A stretch of 64,000 nt of DNA from Chitinophaga sp. sic0106 (lineage in GTDB: Bacteria; Bacteroidota; Bacteroidia; Chitinophagales; Chitinophagaceae): assembly GCF_019219075.1 (NCBI RefSeq), contig NZ_JAHUWJ010000019.1:79102-143101 (forward strand). The letters run 5' to 3'. The notes beneath the pieces were generated by a model that was not told the DNA's origin, did not search any database, and saw nothing but the letters and a program-made list of their open reading frames with translations. Within the stretch, counting starts at the first letter, position 1. Each line of letters starts with the position of its first letter. The position numbers were made by a program, and so were the translations under genes. This document shows, piece by piece, positions 45,550 to 52,857 of this stretch.

Positions 45550-46860
45550 ATGGATAACTTTCTGACAGAAAAAGACTATTTAGTAATAATAGAAAAGTCC
45601 TATGGTTTTTCCACCAAACACCGCCTGAAGGAATACATTCTTTTTGCAAGGAAGTACTATCGTGATGCTAATGAAGACTTCTGGTATCATTTCGATAATG
45701 CAGTAAATGGAAAGATTCCATCTATGGATGAAGATGAATTCAATTTATACGAAGATAGAGCATATTCAAATGAAAATATTTCCGATAGTATCGAATGCCT
45801 TTTTTTCATTAGGCAATTAATATCTGAAATTCAGTTTGCAGAATTAGATGCAGAAGATATATACAATAATCCATCATTAACAGCCTTGCCGGAATTCTTA
45901 ACTCTGCTAAATAAGAATTACAATGCTGAAGGCTTCAGGTACCAACTAAAGAAAAACTATATTAATACCCTAACCAGCCATGTATTCAATTTAGGTTATT
46001 TAGGAAAAGGCTTAGAAGAATCATTAAAACCTCCTGCAAAAATACCTTTACAAACCTTAATTACGTTATACTTCTCAATCCCCTGCAAAAAAGAAGAATG
46101 CGATGAACAAAGCCTCATTTTTGTAGAGCGGAAAAGAGAACAAGAGTATCAGTATTATAGAGGAATTAAAACAACGAAACAGGAATTTTCTCAATTATTT
46201 AATGAAAAACTGACTCAGCAAGGCTTAAATGAGAATCCTAAGAAATTCAATGCTTTTAAAACATTCGAGATTAATAGATGGAGAAATGTAGTATCTATAT
46301 TCGGTAGACTAGAAGATGAATTTGAGATAATCAATAAATATCTGAAATTCTTAAAACAACTGAATAAGTCGGAATTCACCAGGACAAATACAAACAATTA
46401 TTATTTTGGTATTCTCCCAGAACATCAAGAAAAATTAGAAATACTTGCCTCCGAGCTGTTAAGAATAGGTATCCTTCATAAAACCTGCACCCCATACCAG
46501 TTTAGCACTGTATTAACAACAAAAAGTCTTACTAAAATTGTTCCCAAATTATATTTTGATTGTGAAACAACTACGCTCTCTTACATATTCGATGTAATAA
46601 ATCTGCATTTTTCGCCGCTCAAGAAATTTAATTTCAGTATGATAGGGAGAAGTGGGTTATTCTATATTCCCCCTGAAAAGAAGCCATCCGAAAGAAATGC
46701 TATGAAGCATTCTTCAATCAAAAGCTATAAATTACTAAAACGAGTTAATTTACAAAATAGTCGTAAGCGCTATTTCGAATACCTCAAAAACCCTGAAAGT
46801 GTTGAATATAAGTTGAATATGATTGTAGCCCCCATAATGAAAAAATATCTTCTCCAATAA
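45550..46860 (+). CDS. Unrecognised protein downstream of integrase
   Basis: A 436-residue soluble protein, probably co-transcribed with the integrase. No domain is recognised. It is charged and helical and has no signal peptide. The N-terminus (MDNFLTEKDYLVIIEKS) and a central 'LQTLITLYFSIPCKKEE' give no clear family. Its place between integrase and the replication-type genes suggests a role in element maintenance, but this is inference. Confidence 0.6.
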   Translation: MDNFLTEKDYLVIIEKSYGFSTKHRLKEYILFARKYYRDANEDFWYHFDNAVNGKIPSMDEDEFNLYEDRAYSNENISDSIECLFFIRQLISEIQFAELDAEDIYNNPSLTALPEFLTLLNKNYNAEGFRYQLKKNYINTLTSHVFNLGYLGKGLEESLKPPAKIPLQTLITLYFSIPCKKEECDEQSLIFVERKREQEYQYYRGIKTTKQEFSQLFNEKLTQQGLNENPKKFNAFKTFEINRWRNVVSIFGRLEDEFEIINKYLKFLKQLNKSEFTRTNTNNYYFGILPEHQEKLEILASELLRIGILHKTCTPYQFSTVLTTKSLTKIVPKLYFDCETTTLSYIFDVINLHFSPLKKFNFSMIGRSGLFYIPPEKKPSERNAMKHSSIKSYKLLKRVNLQNSRKRYFEYLKNPESVEYKLNMIVAPIMKKYLLQ

Positions 46861-46902
46861 TTGTAACATTTTTTTTCAACAAAAAAATTACCTGTTACAA
46901 TT
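46859..46902. promoter_or_regulatory. Inverted repeat between the 436-residue protein and the HTH gene
   Basis: AATTGTAACA (46859-46868) is an exact inverted repeat of TGTTACAATT (46893-46902), with T8 and A7 runs between the arms, so the whole can fold as a long AT hairpin. It could terminate the integrase transcript or act as an operator for the HTH gene. It shares GTTACAATTC with the integrase upstream box. A weaker CTTATCA/TGATAAG repeat follows at about 46943-46960. Confidence 0.5.
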
Positions 46903-47007
46903 CAAAGCATGTGCGACTTCATTTTCAATAATTTTACATCATCTTATCACACTTGATAAGCCGCAACCGGGCCTGGATGCTATTCTAAACAATAATACTT
47001 TTAAATA

Positions 47008-47310
47008 ATGAAGCATATAGACATTCCCGATAACATCGGGCCGGTAGAGCTTTTGCGTATAAAAATGCTGCTAAAAGAAAAAGATATTCTCACATCTGAG
47101 GAAGCAGCTATTTATCTGGGCATTTCAAAGGCCACTCTATTCAAGTTGACTTCAAAGCAGGTATTACCTTTCTCAAAGCCCAATGGAAAGCTGATTTATT
47201 TCAAAAGAACATCACTGGATGACTGGATGATGTCTAAAGAAGGAAGCAGCGAACTTCAGCAGAATGTATTGGCTAATCACTATTTATTAAACAGTTTAAA
47301 TAAATTATAA
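47008..47310 (+). CDS. Excisionase-family HTH DNA-binding protein
   Basis: A 100-residue protein with a MerR/HTH_17-type winged helix: 'DILTSEEAAIYLGISKATLFKLTSKQVLPFSKPNGKLIYFKRTSLDDWM' at about 28-77. This type accompanies integrases in Bacteroidota elements and acts as a recombination directionality or regulatory factor. The stop codon is directly followed by the ATG of the VirE-N/DUF3987 gene, so the pair is an operon. Confidence 0.85.
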   Translation: MKHIDIPDNIGPVELLRIKMLLKEKDILTSEEAAIYLGISKATLFKLTSKQVLPFSKPNGKLIYFKRTSLDDWMMSKEGSSELQQNVLANHYLLNSLNKL

Positions 47311-49557
47311 ATGGAACTGGTATCTATCATAAAAAACTTCGTAAATGTTGATAGGGAAGCCGCCATCAACGTGATTTATAATAAACTAAGGGGAAACGGA
47401 TGCCGTAAAACGGTGGAAGAAATTCGGCAACTCTATGCTATGGGCAGTAAAGACGCAGCGGATTCATTAAAAAAATCACTTCCCGGTTTCACTGCTTCCG
47501 GCACATTTACAGGTCGTAGAGATTCAAAATCGTTAAAGACATACAGCCAAATCATTATTCTTGATCTGGATGATTTATCACCAGTTGAAGTACATGAAGC
47601 TAGAAGCAGAGCCAATTGCTTACCACATACCTTGTTAAGCTTCGTAAGCCCAAGTGGCCTGGGACTTAAAATAATGGTCAGAGTTGATAGTGACCATACA
47701 ATTCACAAATCAGCATACACCCAGGTGGTGCAATACTATGAAAGTGAACTAGGATTTCGATTCGATGCTAAAACAAACGACATTACCAGATTATGTTTCA
47801 TGTCATGGGATCCCGAAGCTCATTTTAATCCATTTGCTGAAAGATTCCCTGTAACTAATAAGAGTGAAACCCCTGCAATAAAACCACTCCAAAGCCTTCC
47901 CCATTCCGATTTTACGCTTGAATTCGAAAAACAAGTAAAATATACCGAACGGTTTAAAGAAGGCTTTAAATACGAAGAAGGCAACAGAAATAATTTTCTT
48001 TTTTTTCTAGCTAATAATTGTAATAGGAAAGGGGTTCCTCTTGAATACTCCCTTAAACACTCGTTAATACTTGCGAGTGACTTATCAGAACGAGAAGTAA
48101 AGCAAGTAGTAGAGGGAGTTTACAATCGAAATGTAGCAGATTTTGGCAAATGGATAAATAATAAACAACAAATACAACCCTCTGCCATTATACACCCCCC
48201 TTCAACTGTAATTACTACTGAAGCTCATGAAGATATCGACGATATAGACACGCCATATCTACCCGATTCCATATTTGAAACGTTACCTGATTTCTTAAAT
48301 AGAATTACAGAAGTATTTCAGGACAAACGCCAGCGTGATATATTTTTCACAGGTGCACTAGGTACATTAAGCGCCTGTTTCTCTGAAATATCAGGTTATT
48401 ACGACAATAAGAGAGTATATCCGAATCTATATAGCTTTGCTGTAGCACCTCCAGCTAGTGGTAAAGGAGTACTATCCTTTGCGAATGACCTTGCTACTGA
48501 TTACCATGATACACTATTTAATAATAGCATAGATGCCCAGGTTAGGTATGAAGCGGAACTTGAAGAATACAATAACAAAAAGAAAAAAGAGGGGTACAAA
48601 TGTGAACCTCCAGAGCAACCTCCATTTATTGTACTACTAATTCCAGGTAATTCCAGCTCTGCGTCTATTTATAGTCTGCTTAATGAATCAAAAGGAATAG
48701 GATTATTATGTGAAACGGAAGCTGACACGTTAAGCAATGCAATGAAGCAAGAATGGGGTGGATTTTCTGACATACTTCGAAAAGCTACGCATCACGAGCG
48801 ATTAAGCTACCATAGAAAAACAAATAAAGAATACGTGGAAATTCCTCGTCCTCGCCTATCTGTTGCATTATCAGGTACACCTATGCAGGTTACAAACCTT
48901 ATTGGTTCAGCAGAAGATGGGTTATTCAGCCGTTTTCTTTTCTATACATTCCAGAAGGGTGGGAAGTGGCGAAGTCCTGCACCAACTATTGGCCATGCCC
49001 CACTTACTCAGGTTTACCAGGAAGCTGCAAAAGAAATAACAAAAATGGCATTGTATTATACTGCTCATCCCTTTCAATTTCATCTAACCAAGGAGCAATG
49101 GTGCCAATTTGATGAAACCTTCAGTAATCTTCTATCAAAAACATCTTGCTTTGTCAATCAGGAAGCAGGCAGCAATGTATTGCGACTTGGATTAACGACT
49201 TTCAGAATAGCTATGATATTCACCATATTCAGCGCGTGGCAGGAAGATAACGAATCCAAGGATATTTATTGCAATGACATTGACTTTAGTAACGCAATGG
49301 CACTGAGTAAGGTATACATTGAGCATGCAATGGCTGTATACAAGCAATTACCAAAAGCTCTTGCAATCGAAGACAGTAAATTAAATACATTCTTTCAAAG
49401 TTTACCCATTGAATTTGAGCGGCAAACAGCTTTATCCATTGGTGTAAATCAACTAAGCGTTTCAGAGCGCACTGTTGATAACTATCTTAAAAAGTTGGTC
49501 AAAAATGATTTCATCGAAAAAAGTAAACATAACAGCTACAGTAAAAAGGCTGCTTAA
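47311..49557 (+). CDS. VirE-N (BT4734-like) plus DUF3987 protein
   Basis: The 748-residue protein combines an N-terminal BT4734/VirE-N domain (about 1-190; 'QIIILDLDDLSPVEVHEARS', 'SPSGLGLKIMVRVD') with a C-terminal DUF3987 region that contains a P-loop 'VAPPASGKGVLS' at about 380 and 'GLLCETEADTLSNAMKQEWGGFSDILRKATHHE'. It is the standard primase/helicase-like gene of Bacteroidota mobilisable elements and probably replicates the excised circle. Its ATG touches the stop of the HTH gene. It ends in an intrinsic terminator. Confidence 0.88.
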   Translation: MELVSIIKNFVNVDREAAINVIYNKLRGNGCRKTVEEIRQLYAMGSKDAADSLKKSLPGFTASGTFTGRRDSKSLKTYSQIIILDLDDLSPVEVHEARSRANCLPHTLLSFVSPSGLGLKIMVRVDSDHTIHKSAYTQVVQYYESELGFRFDAKTNDITRLCFMSWDPEAHFNPFAERFPVTNKSETPAIKPLQSLPHSDFTLEFEKQVKYTERFKEGFKYEEGNRNNFLFFLANNCNRKGVPLEYSLKHSLILASDLSEREVKQVVEGVYNRNVADFGKWINNKQQIQPSAIIHPPSTVITTEAHEDIDDIDTPYLPDSIFETLPDFLNRITEVFQDKRQRDIFFTGALGTLSACFSEISGYYDNKRVYPNLYSFAVAPPASGKGVLSFANDLATDYHDTLFNNSIDAQVRYEAELEEYNNKKKKEGYKCEPPEQPPFIVLLIPGNSSSASIYSLLNESKGIGLLCETEADTLSNAMKQEWGGFSDILRKATHHERLSYHRKTNKEYVEIPRPRLSVALSGTPMQVTNLIGSAEDGLFSRFLFYTFQKGGKWRSPAPTIGHAPLTQVYQEAAKEITKMALYYTAHPFQFHLTKEQWCQFDETFSNLLSKTSCFVNQEAGSNVLRLGLTTFRIAMIFTIFSAWQEDNESKDIYCNDIDFSNAMALSKVYIEHAMAVYKQLPKALAIEDSKLNTFFQSLPIEFERQTALSIGVNQLSVSERTVDNYLKKLVKNDFIEKSKHNSYSKKAA

Positions 49558-49563
49558 AATACG

Positions 49564-49604
49564 AATCCTGCAGGTTGCAAAATTGCAATGTGCAGGATTT
49601 TTTA
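49564..49604 (+). terminator. Intrinsic terminator after the DUF3987 gene
   Basis: AATCCTGCA pairs with TGCAGGATT, with an inner TTGCAA/TTGCAA stem, followed by a T run. It separates the DUF3987 gene from the convergent XRE remnant. Confidence 0.85.
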
Positions 49605-49843
49605 TCATTGCTCTACAAAGGTAAAATCTAACAGCTCTTTTGCGGGAACCTCCAAAGCCTTCGAAAGAGCTAATAACGTAGAAATCGTTGTATTCACTTT
49701 CCCTGTCTCAATCCTATACACTTGCATCACTTCTATGTTAGCATGGGCAGCAACCGTCTCCCTCGACAACTTTTTGAGTTGCGAAGCTGCTTTACATGCT
49801 TACCAAAAGCGTCAATGTATGCCTGATTTCTGACGTTACCCAC
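49605..49843 (-). pseudogene. XRE-family HTH regulator split by a one-base frameshift
   Basis: On the minus strand one frame reads 'YIDAFGKHVKQLRNSK' and then, after a -1 shift at the A5 run (plus-strand T run 49771-49775), another frame reads 'KLSRETVAAHANIEVMQVYRIETGKV' and 'LLALSKALEVPAKELLDF', ending at the TGA at 49605. Joined, these form a complete Cro/C1-type HTH domain of about 65 residues. A GTG at 49843 is the best start seen; no ATG fits. It may be a true mutation, a sequencing error in a homopolymer, or programmed slippage. It faces the palindrome cluster at 49869-49939, its likely operator. Confidence 0.7.
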
Positions 49844-49868
49844 GACAACGAAGTTGCCGTTATATCAC

Positions 49869-49939
49869 ATATGTTATCATAACATATATGATATGATTTG
49901 CAATTTTATCATATATTTGATCATATCATATATGATATG
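49869..49939. promoter_or_regulatory. Cluster of perfect AT-rich palindromes
   Basis: A 19-base palindrome ATATGTTAT-C-ATAACATAT (49869-49887) and an exact 18-base palindrome CATATCATATATGATATG (49922-49939) flank further ATCATAT copies. They lie just upstream of the XRE remnant and about 75 bases before the lipoprotein gene at 50013. They look like operator sites for dimeric regulators, or an origin. Confidence 0.6.
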
Positions 49940-50012
49940 TGACTAAATTTAATTCTGACGTTGTCAAACTGGTAATTTCAGTGGAGATTTAATACTCTAA
50001 CAATTGATAATC

Positions 50013-50627
50013 ATGCAAAAAATAGATTTACGTACTTTCATAACTGTTAGTTCAATGCTACTATCGGTAGTGATATTCTTCACAGGATGCGAGGCTACAT
50101 CTTCCGAAATAGAATCAAAAGATTTCACCTTATTCTCCCAAAAGGCTGATGACTTTTATGTGTTAACCAGTAGCCTGGATGATAAAAAGCAGCCTAGGAC
50201 TATTACATACTTATTTAGTGGTAGTATTCAAAACAATACACCCAACATTATTGCACATGGCGTAATGACAATGTCAACCTACCTCAAACTCGAAAACGGC
50301 ACCATATTAACCGAAAAAGAAATTGATAGAAATTTATTCGGCGGTATTTTATCAATTGCATCTTTTCGAAATCTTAAACCACGGGAAAGCTACAATATTC
50401 AGAAACTAGAGTCGATCTCAATTCCCGTGGAATATGCAGCATATCCTGTAAAGGATGTAGTTATTAAATATTCATTGGAAACTGAAGACCAAATCAATCA
50501 GATTTCAGAGAAAAAGGTGATAAAATCTATGAGCGTAATAGGCAAATGGAGGAACGCTGTGGATAAAGTTAGTAGCGGCAAAATAGATGCGGATGACTAT
50601 AGCTTTCCAGGCAGTGTAATAAGATAA
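50013..50627 (+). CDS. Hypothetical lipoprotein
   Basis: I start this at the ATG at 50013; a TTG at 50004 is less likely. The 204-residue product has a membrane segment and a lipobox FFTGC with Cys at about residue 26, so it is probably anchored in a membrane. The mature part is beta-rich with no recognised domain. It follows the palindrome cluster and may be controlled from it. Its role in the element is unknown; surface exclusion or phage exclusion by lipoproteins is known in other elements, but nothing here shows it. Confidence 0.65.
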   Translation: MQKIDLRTFITVSSMLLSVVIFFTGCEATSSEIESKDFTLFSQKADDFYVLTSSLDDKKQPRTITYLFSGSIQNNTPNIIAHGVMTMSTYLKLENGTILTEKEIDRNLFGGILSIASFRNLKPRESYNIQKLESISIPVEYAAYPVKDVVIKYSLETEDQINQISEKKVIKSMSVIGKWRNAVDKVSSGKIDADDYSFPGSVIR

Positions 50628-50773
50628 CCTAATCTAAATACACTCTAATTACTTCACACCCAGCACCCCTGTACATCTGTAAAACCGAATAAAATTCGTT
50701 ATAAATAATACTTAACTGTTGTTCTATTGCATTACCAGCAGGACATTTACGCTCATAACAATCTCAATTTGAT

Positions 50774-51049
50774 ATGAAAAAAACCAAAAATGTCCTCTCA
50801 ATTATCCACAATAGGTTAACGAAGCATCCAATTAATTTCCGGGAAAGAGTGTGCAAGGAGTGTGGATGGAGTGTACCCACGTTTTATCGCAAATTACGGC
50901 TGAAAGATATTCCTGATAAGGAAGCCCCTTTTTCAATAACCTCGGCACTTTCAAATGCTGAAAAAGATAAAATAGTGCAGGTTCTTGAACAGGAACAGCA
51001 AGACCTTCAAAGATACCTTACCCGTATTAAGAAACGCCACAAAATTTAA
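50774..51049 (+). CDS. Small basic protein, possibly DNA-binding
   Basis: A 91-residue lysine-rich protein. The segment 'FRERVCKECGWSVPTFYRKLR' looks like a helix-turn-helix recognition region, and the C-terminus is a charged helix ('KDKIVQVLEQEQQDLQRYLTRIKKRHK'). No named family is recognised. It could be a regulator of the element. The next small frame starts 9 bases after its stop. Confidence 0.5.
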   Translation: MKKTKNVLSIIHNRLTKHPINFRERVCKECGWSVPTFYRKLRLKDIPDKEAPFSITSALSNAEKDKIVQVLEQEQQDLQRYLTRIKKRHKI

Positions 51050-51057
51050 TCTTCAGA

Positions 51058-51174
51058 ATGCAAAACGATCCACACTTCAATAAAATTTGGGCTTTCATCG
51101 ATTTGTATGAATCTCCCGAAAAAGTACAGGTATTAATGTGGGAGCTGTTATCAGCTGGGATGTATAGCGAATAA
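51058..51174 (+). CDS. Possible 38-residue small protein
   Basis: A short frame starting with ATG 9 bases after the previous stop: 'MQNDPHFNKIWAFIDLYE' and ending MYSE. It is amphipathic and tightly spaced, which favours a real gene, but no family is known. A further 33-codon frame at 51210-51311 follows in the same direction. Both could be fragments of a decayed gene. Confidence 0.35.
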   Translation: MQNDPHFNKIWAFIDLYESPEKVQVLMWELLSAGMYSE

Positions 51175-51427
51175 TACAGACGATTGGGATAAAAAACAAA
51201 CGGGCGGATATGCTGATGTTGTATGAGCAAGTCTGTAGCTATTCGTACGCTATTTTTGATTTATCTACACCCATGCTTGAGTTGATGAAAAATTTCAAAC
51301 CCACCAGATAAATACGTTGAATAACTCTTTTCCGGGATAATGGGCATGTAAAGGGATACAATCCTGAAAATCTGCGTTGCGATCTGCGATAATACATATA
51401 CCGCTTTCTATGACAGTGTGTGCATCC
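51175..51427. other. Gene-poor gap
   Basis: Apart from the short frame at 51210-51311 nothing is recognised. The sequence separates the plus-strand small genes from the minus-strand HTH gene. Confidence 0.4.
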
Positions 51428-51775
51428 TCACTGTAGTAACCCTCGCTTATCGAACAAGTGTTTTTTCCCTTTCCGTATACTCGTAATCTTTCCAGCCTTC
51501 AGCCATCTGCGAAGTGTAAGCGGGGAAATGTTTAATAGCTGTGCTGCTTCATTCAAGTTCAACAAGGGCTTATCTGCTATTGTCTCGTAATTGATCACCG
51601 GCATTGGTTGTGCACTTACGTGATGTATAGCAGATTGCAGCTTTTGATCCCGCTTTGCCTGTTTATATGCTATTCTATTGCATGTATGGGAGCAATACCG
51701 GGTAAGCATCGTTCTAGCAATAAATTCCTGATGGCAATGCTGGCAAACCTTATTCAATCGCATATTACTGGTCAT
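51428..51775 (-). CDS. Zinc-finger plus excisionase-type HTH protein
   Basis: A 115-residue protein with an N-terminal Cys cluster (CQHCHQEF...YCSHTC) that can bind one zinc, a linker, and a C-terminal HTH_17 domain ('LLNLNEAAQLLNISPLTLRRWLKAGKITSIRKGKKHLF'). Proteins like this are typical of Bacteroidota mobile elements and probably regulate excision. It lies near the right end of the element, divergent from the putAbiC-like gene across 60 bases. It could bind the iterons at 52643-52680, but this is only a suggestion. Confidence 0.8.
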   Translation of the reverse strand: MTSNMRLNKVCQHCHQEFIARTMLTRYCSHTCNRIAYKQAKRDQKLQSAIHHVSAQPMPVINYETIADKPLLNLNEAAQLLNISPLTLRRWLKAGKITSIRKGKKHLFDKRGLLQ

Positions 51776-51835
51776 AAACTTAATTTCTTATTTTGAGCTG
51801 AATTTCCCCTATACATTTCATTATACAACCAAAAT

Positions 51836-52594
51836 ATGAAAAGAAAAGAATCTCCAAAAGAACCTAGAAATTATCTCCTAATAGCTAAGTGGACGCTCGG
51901 AATAGGCATTGCCTGCATAATTATCAGTCCTATAATTTTTACCTGCCACACGGCATCAGAGAGGTGGAATTTTATAAATACAGGACCAATAGGAGATACA
52001 ATAGGTGGGCTTACTGCACCGATAATAGGGTTAATAAGTGCAATTTTGCTTTTCCTTGCTTTGAGAGCGCAGTTAGATGGCAATAAAGCTGCGAATACAG
52101 CACTCATTACACAGCTAGAATCTGACGACCTTACGCATTTATACAGCAACATCAAGCAAAGCATCGACCAGTTCACGTACACTCCTAAAACTTATACATC
52201 AAATGATTCTCACGATGATACTAATGCGCCAAAAAACTCTACCAACGAGTTAAAGGCTGCTGAGGCGATTTACGCGTTAATTGATAATTTTTATTGTGAT
52301 ATGTGTGCATTGGATGATAGAGCTATAGGGGCCAATCCAAAGTTGACCGAATTAATAAGTATTTTGGAACTGCTTAAATTTACACTTGATCGCATTGAAC
52401 AATCTACTATACCGAATAAGGAAGCCATTCTGACTTTGACAAAACATCAATTTAAATATAGGATCAATCCTCGCCTATCTTTAGAGGATGATGCACTCGA
52501 CAAGTATTTTTGCCCAAGTTGTAATAAAGAGCATGGGTTACCTGATGACGTGGCCAAGCTTGTCCGCGAGTTACAGAATAGAACCTCTATATAA
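51836..52594 (+). CDS. putAbiC-like membrane protein (putative abortive infection)
   Basis: The 252-residue protein has two N-terminal membrane segments (about 14-36 and 58-78) joined by 'FINTGPIGDTIGGLTAPII', the hallmark loop of putative phage abortive infection (putAbiC-type) proteins, followed by a cytoplasmic helical domain. The C-terminus has 'YFCPSCNKEHG', a possible zinc knuckle. It is the last gene before the right end of the element and sits in a typical cargo position. Anti-phage function is inferred from the family. Confidence 0.6.
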   Translation: MKRKESPKEPRNYLLIAKWTLGIGIACIIISPIIFTCHTASERWNFINTGPIGDTIGGLTAPIIGLISAILLFLALRAQLDGNKAANTALITQLESDDLTHLYSNIKQSIDQFTYTPKTYTSNDSHDDTNAPKNSTNELKAAEAIYALIDNFYCDMCALDDRAIGANPKLTELISILELLKFTLDRIEQSTIPNKEAILTLTKHQFKYRINPRLSLEDDALDKYFCPSCNKEHGLPDDVAKLVRELQNRTSI

Positions 52595-52642
52595 TTATTA
52601 TATACTTGGTTACGAATAAAAAGGAGCTAAACATATCATTGC

Positions 52643-52680
52643 GTATCATACTGTATCGTTTGAGTATCATTACGTATCAT
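52643..52680. repeat. Four phased GTATCAT iterons (right copy)
   Basis: GTATCAT at 52643, 52664 and 52674 and GTATCGT at 52653, spacing 10, 11 and 10 bases, exactly as in the left copy, although the bases between differ. A fifth weaker copy (ATATCAT) precedes them. Confidence 0.7.
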
Positions 52681-52842
52681 TCTATTCCCCGATTCATGCC
52701 ACGAAGTCCCGGACTTTTCTATTCGTAACCAACATCACAACAAGAAAACGCCAATTAAAGGCAAAGAAAGTATAACTATCAGCAAGTGAAACCCGCTACC
52801 ATAGCACAAAAGACAAAAAAAAGCATACTAAAGGAAACGATA

Positions 52843-52857
52843 CTACTTCCCAATACA
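52843..52857. other. Right att core overlapping the mnmE stop
   Basis: CTACTTCCCAATACA, the complement of the last mnmE codons (Cys-Ile-Gly-Lys-stop), identical to 38176-38190. It is the junction between the element and the chromosome. Confidence 0.8.

Larger units (their letters stand above)
38176..52857. mobile_element. Integrative element inserted at the 3' end of mnmE
   Basis: The tract of about 14.7 kb is bounded by identical 15-base cores, carries a tyrosine recombinase (44390-45526), an excisionase-like HTH gene (47008-47310), a VirE-N/DUF3987 protein (47311-49557), regulators and defence-like cargo, and is more AT-rich than the flanks. Insertion restores the mnmE end, since the core encodes Cys-Ile-Gly-Lys-stop. 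The 3' end of mnmE (trmE) is a known island site in other bacteria, for example for SGI1 in Salmonella. No relaxase or conjugation genes are seen, so it would have to be mobilised by a helper or excise without self-transfer. Confidence 0.82.
52604..52857. repeat. Right copy of the 240-base island-end repeat
   Basis: The right end of the element. GGTTACGAAT (52608-52617) and its exact inverse ATTCGTAACC (52721-52730) flank the iterons; then come the segments shared with 37955-38195 and the att core. No gene lies here. These are the expected integrase and accessory-factor binding sites. Confidence 0.8.

Noticed and set aside
49588..49833. Plus-strand frame of 81 codons
   Set aside because: It is the antisense shadow of the frameshifted XRE gene, whose protein sequence is convincing on the minus strand.
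37955..52857. CRISPR array suggested by regularly spaced short repeats
   Set aside because: The GTATCAT units are 7 bases long with 3-4 base spacers, four copies only. They are iteron-like binding sites, not CRISPR repeats, and no cas genes are present.
38176..52857. Self-transmissible conjugative element or prophage
   Set aside because: No relaxase, coupling protein, type IV secretion or phage structural genes are visible, so only an integrative element is claimed.
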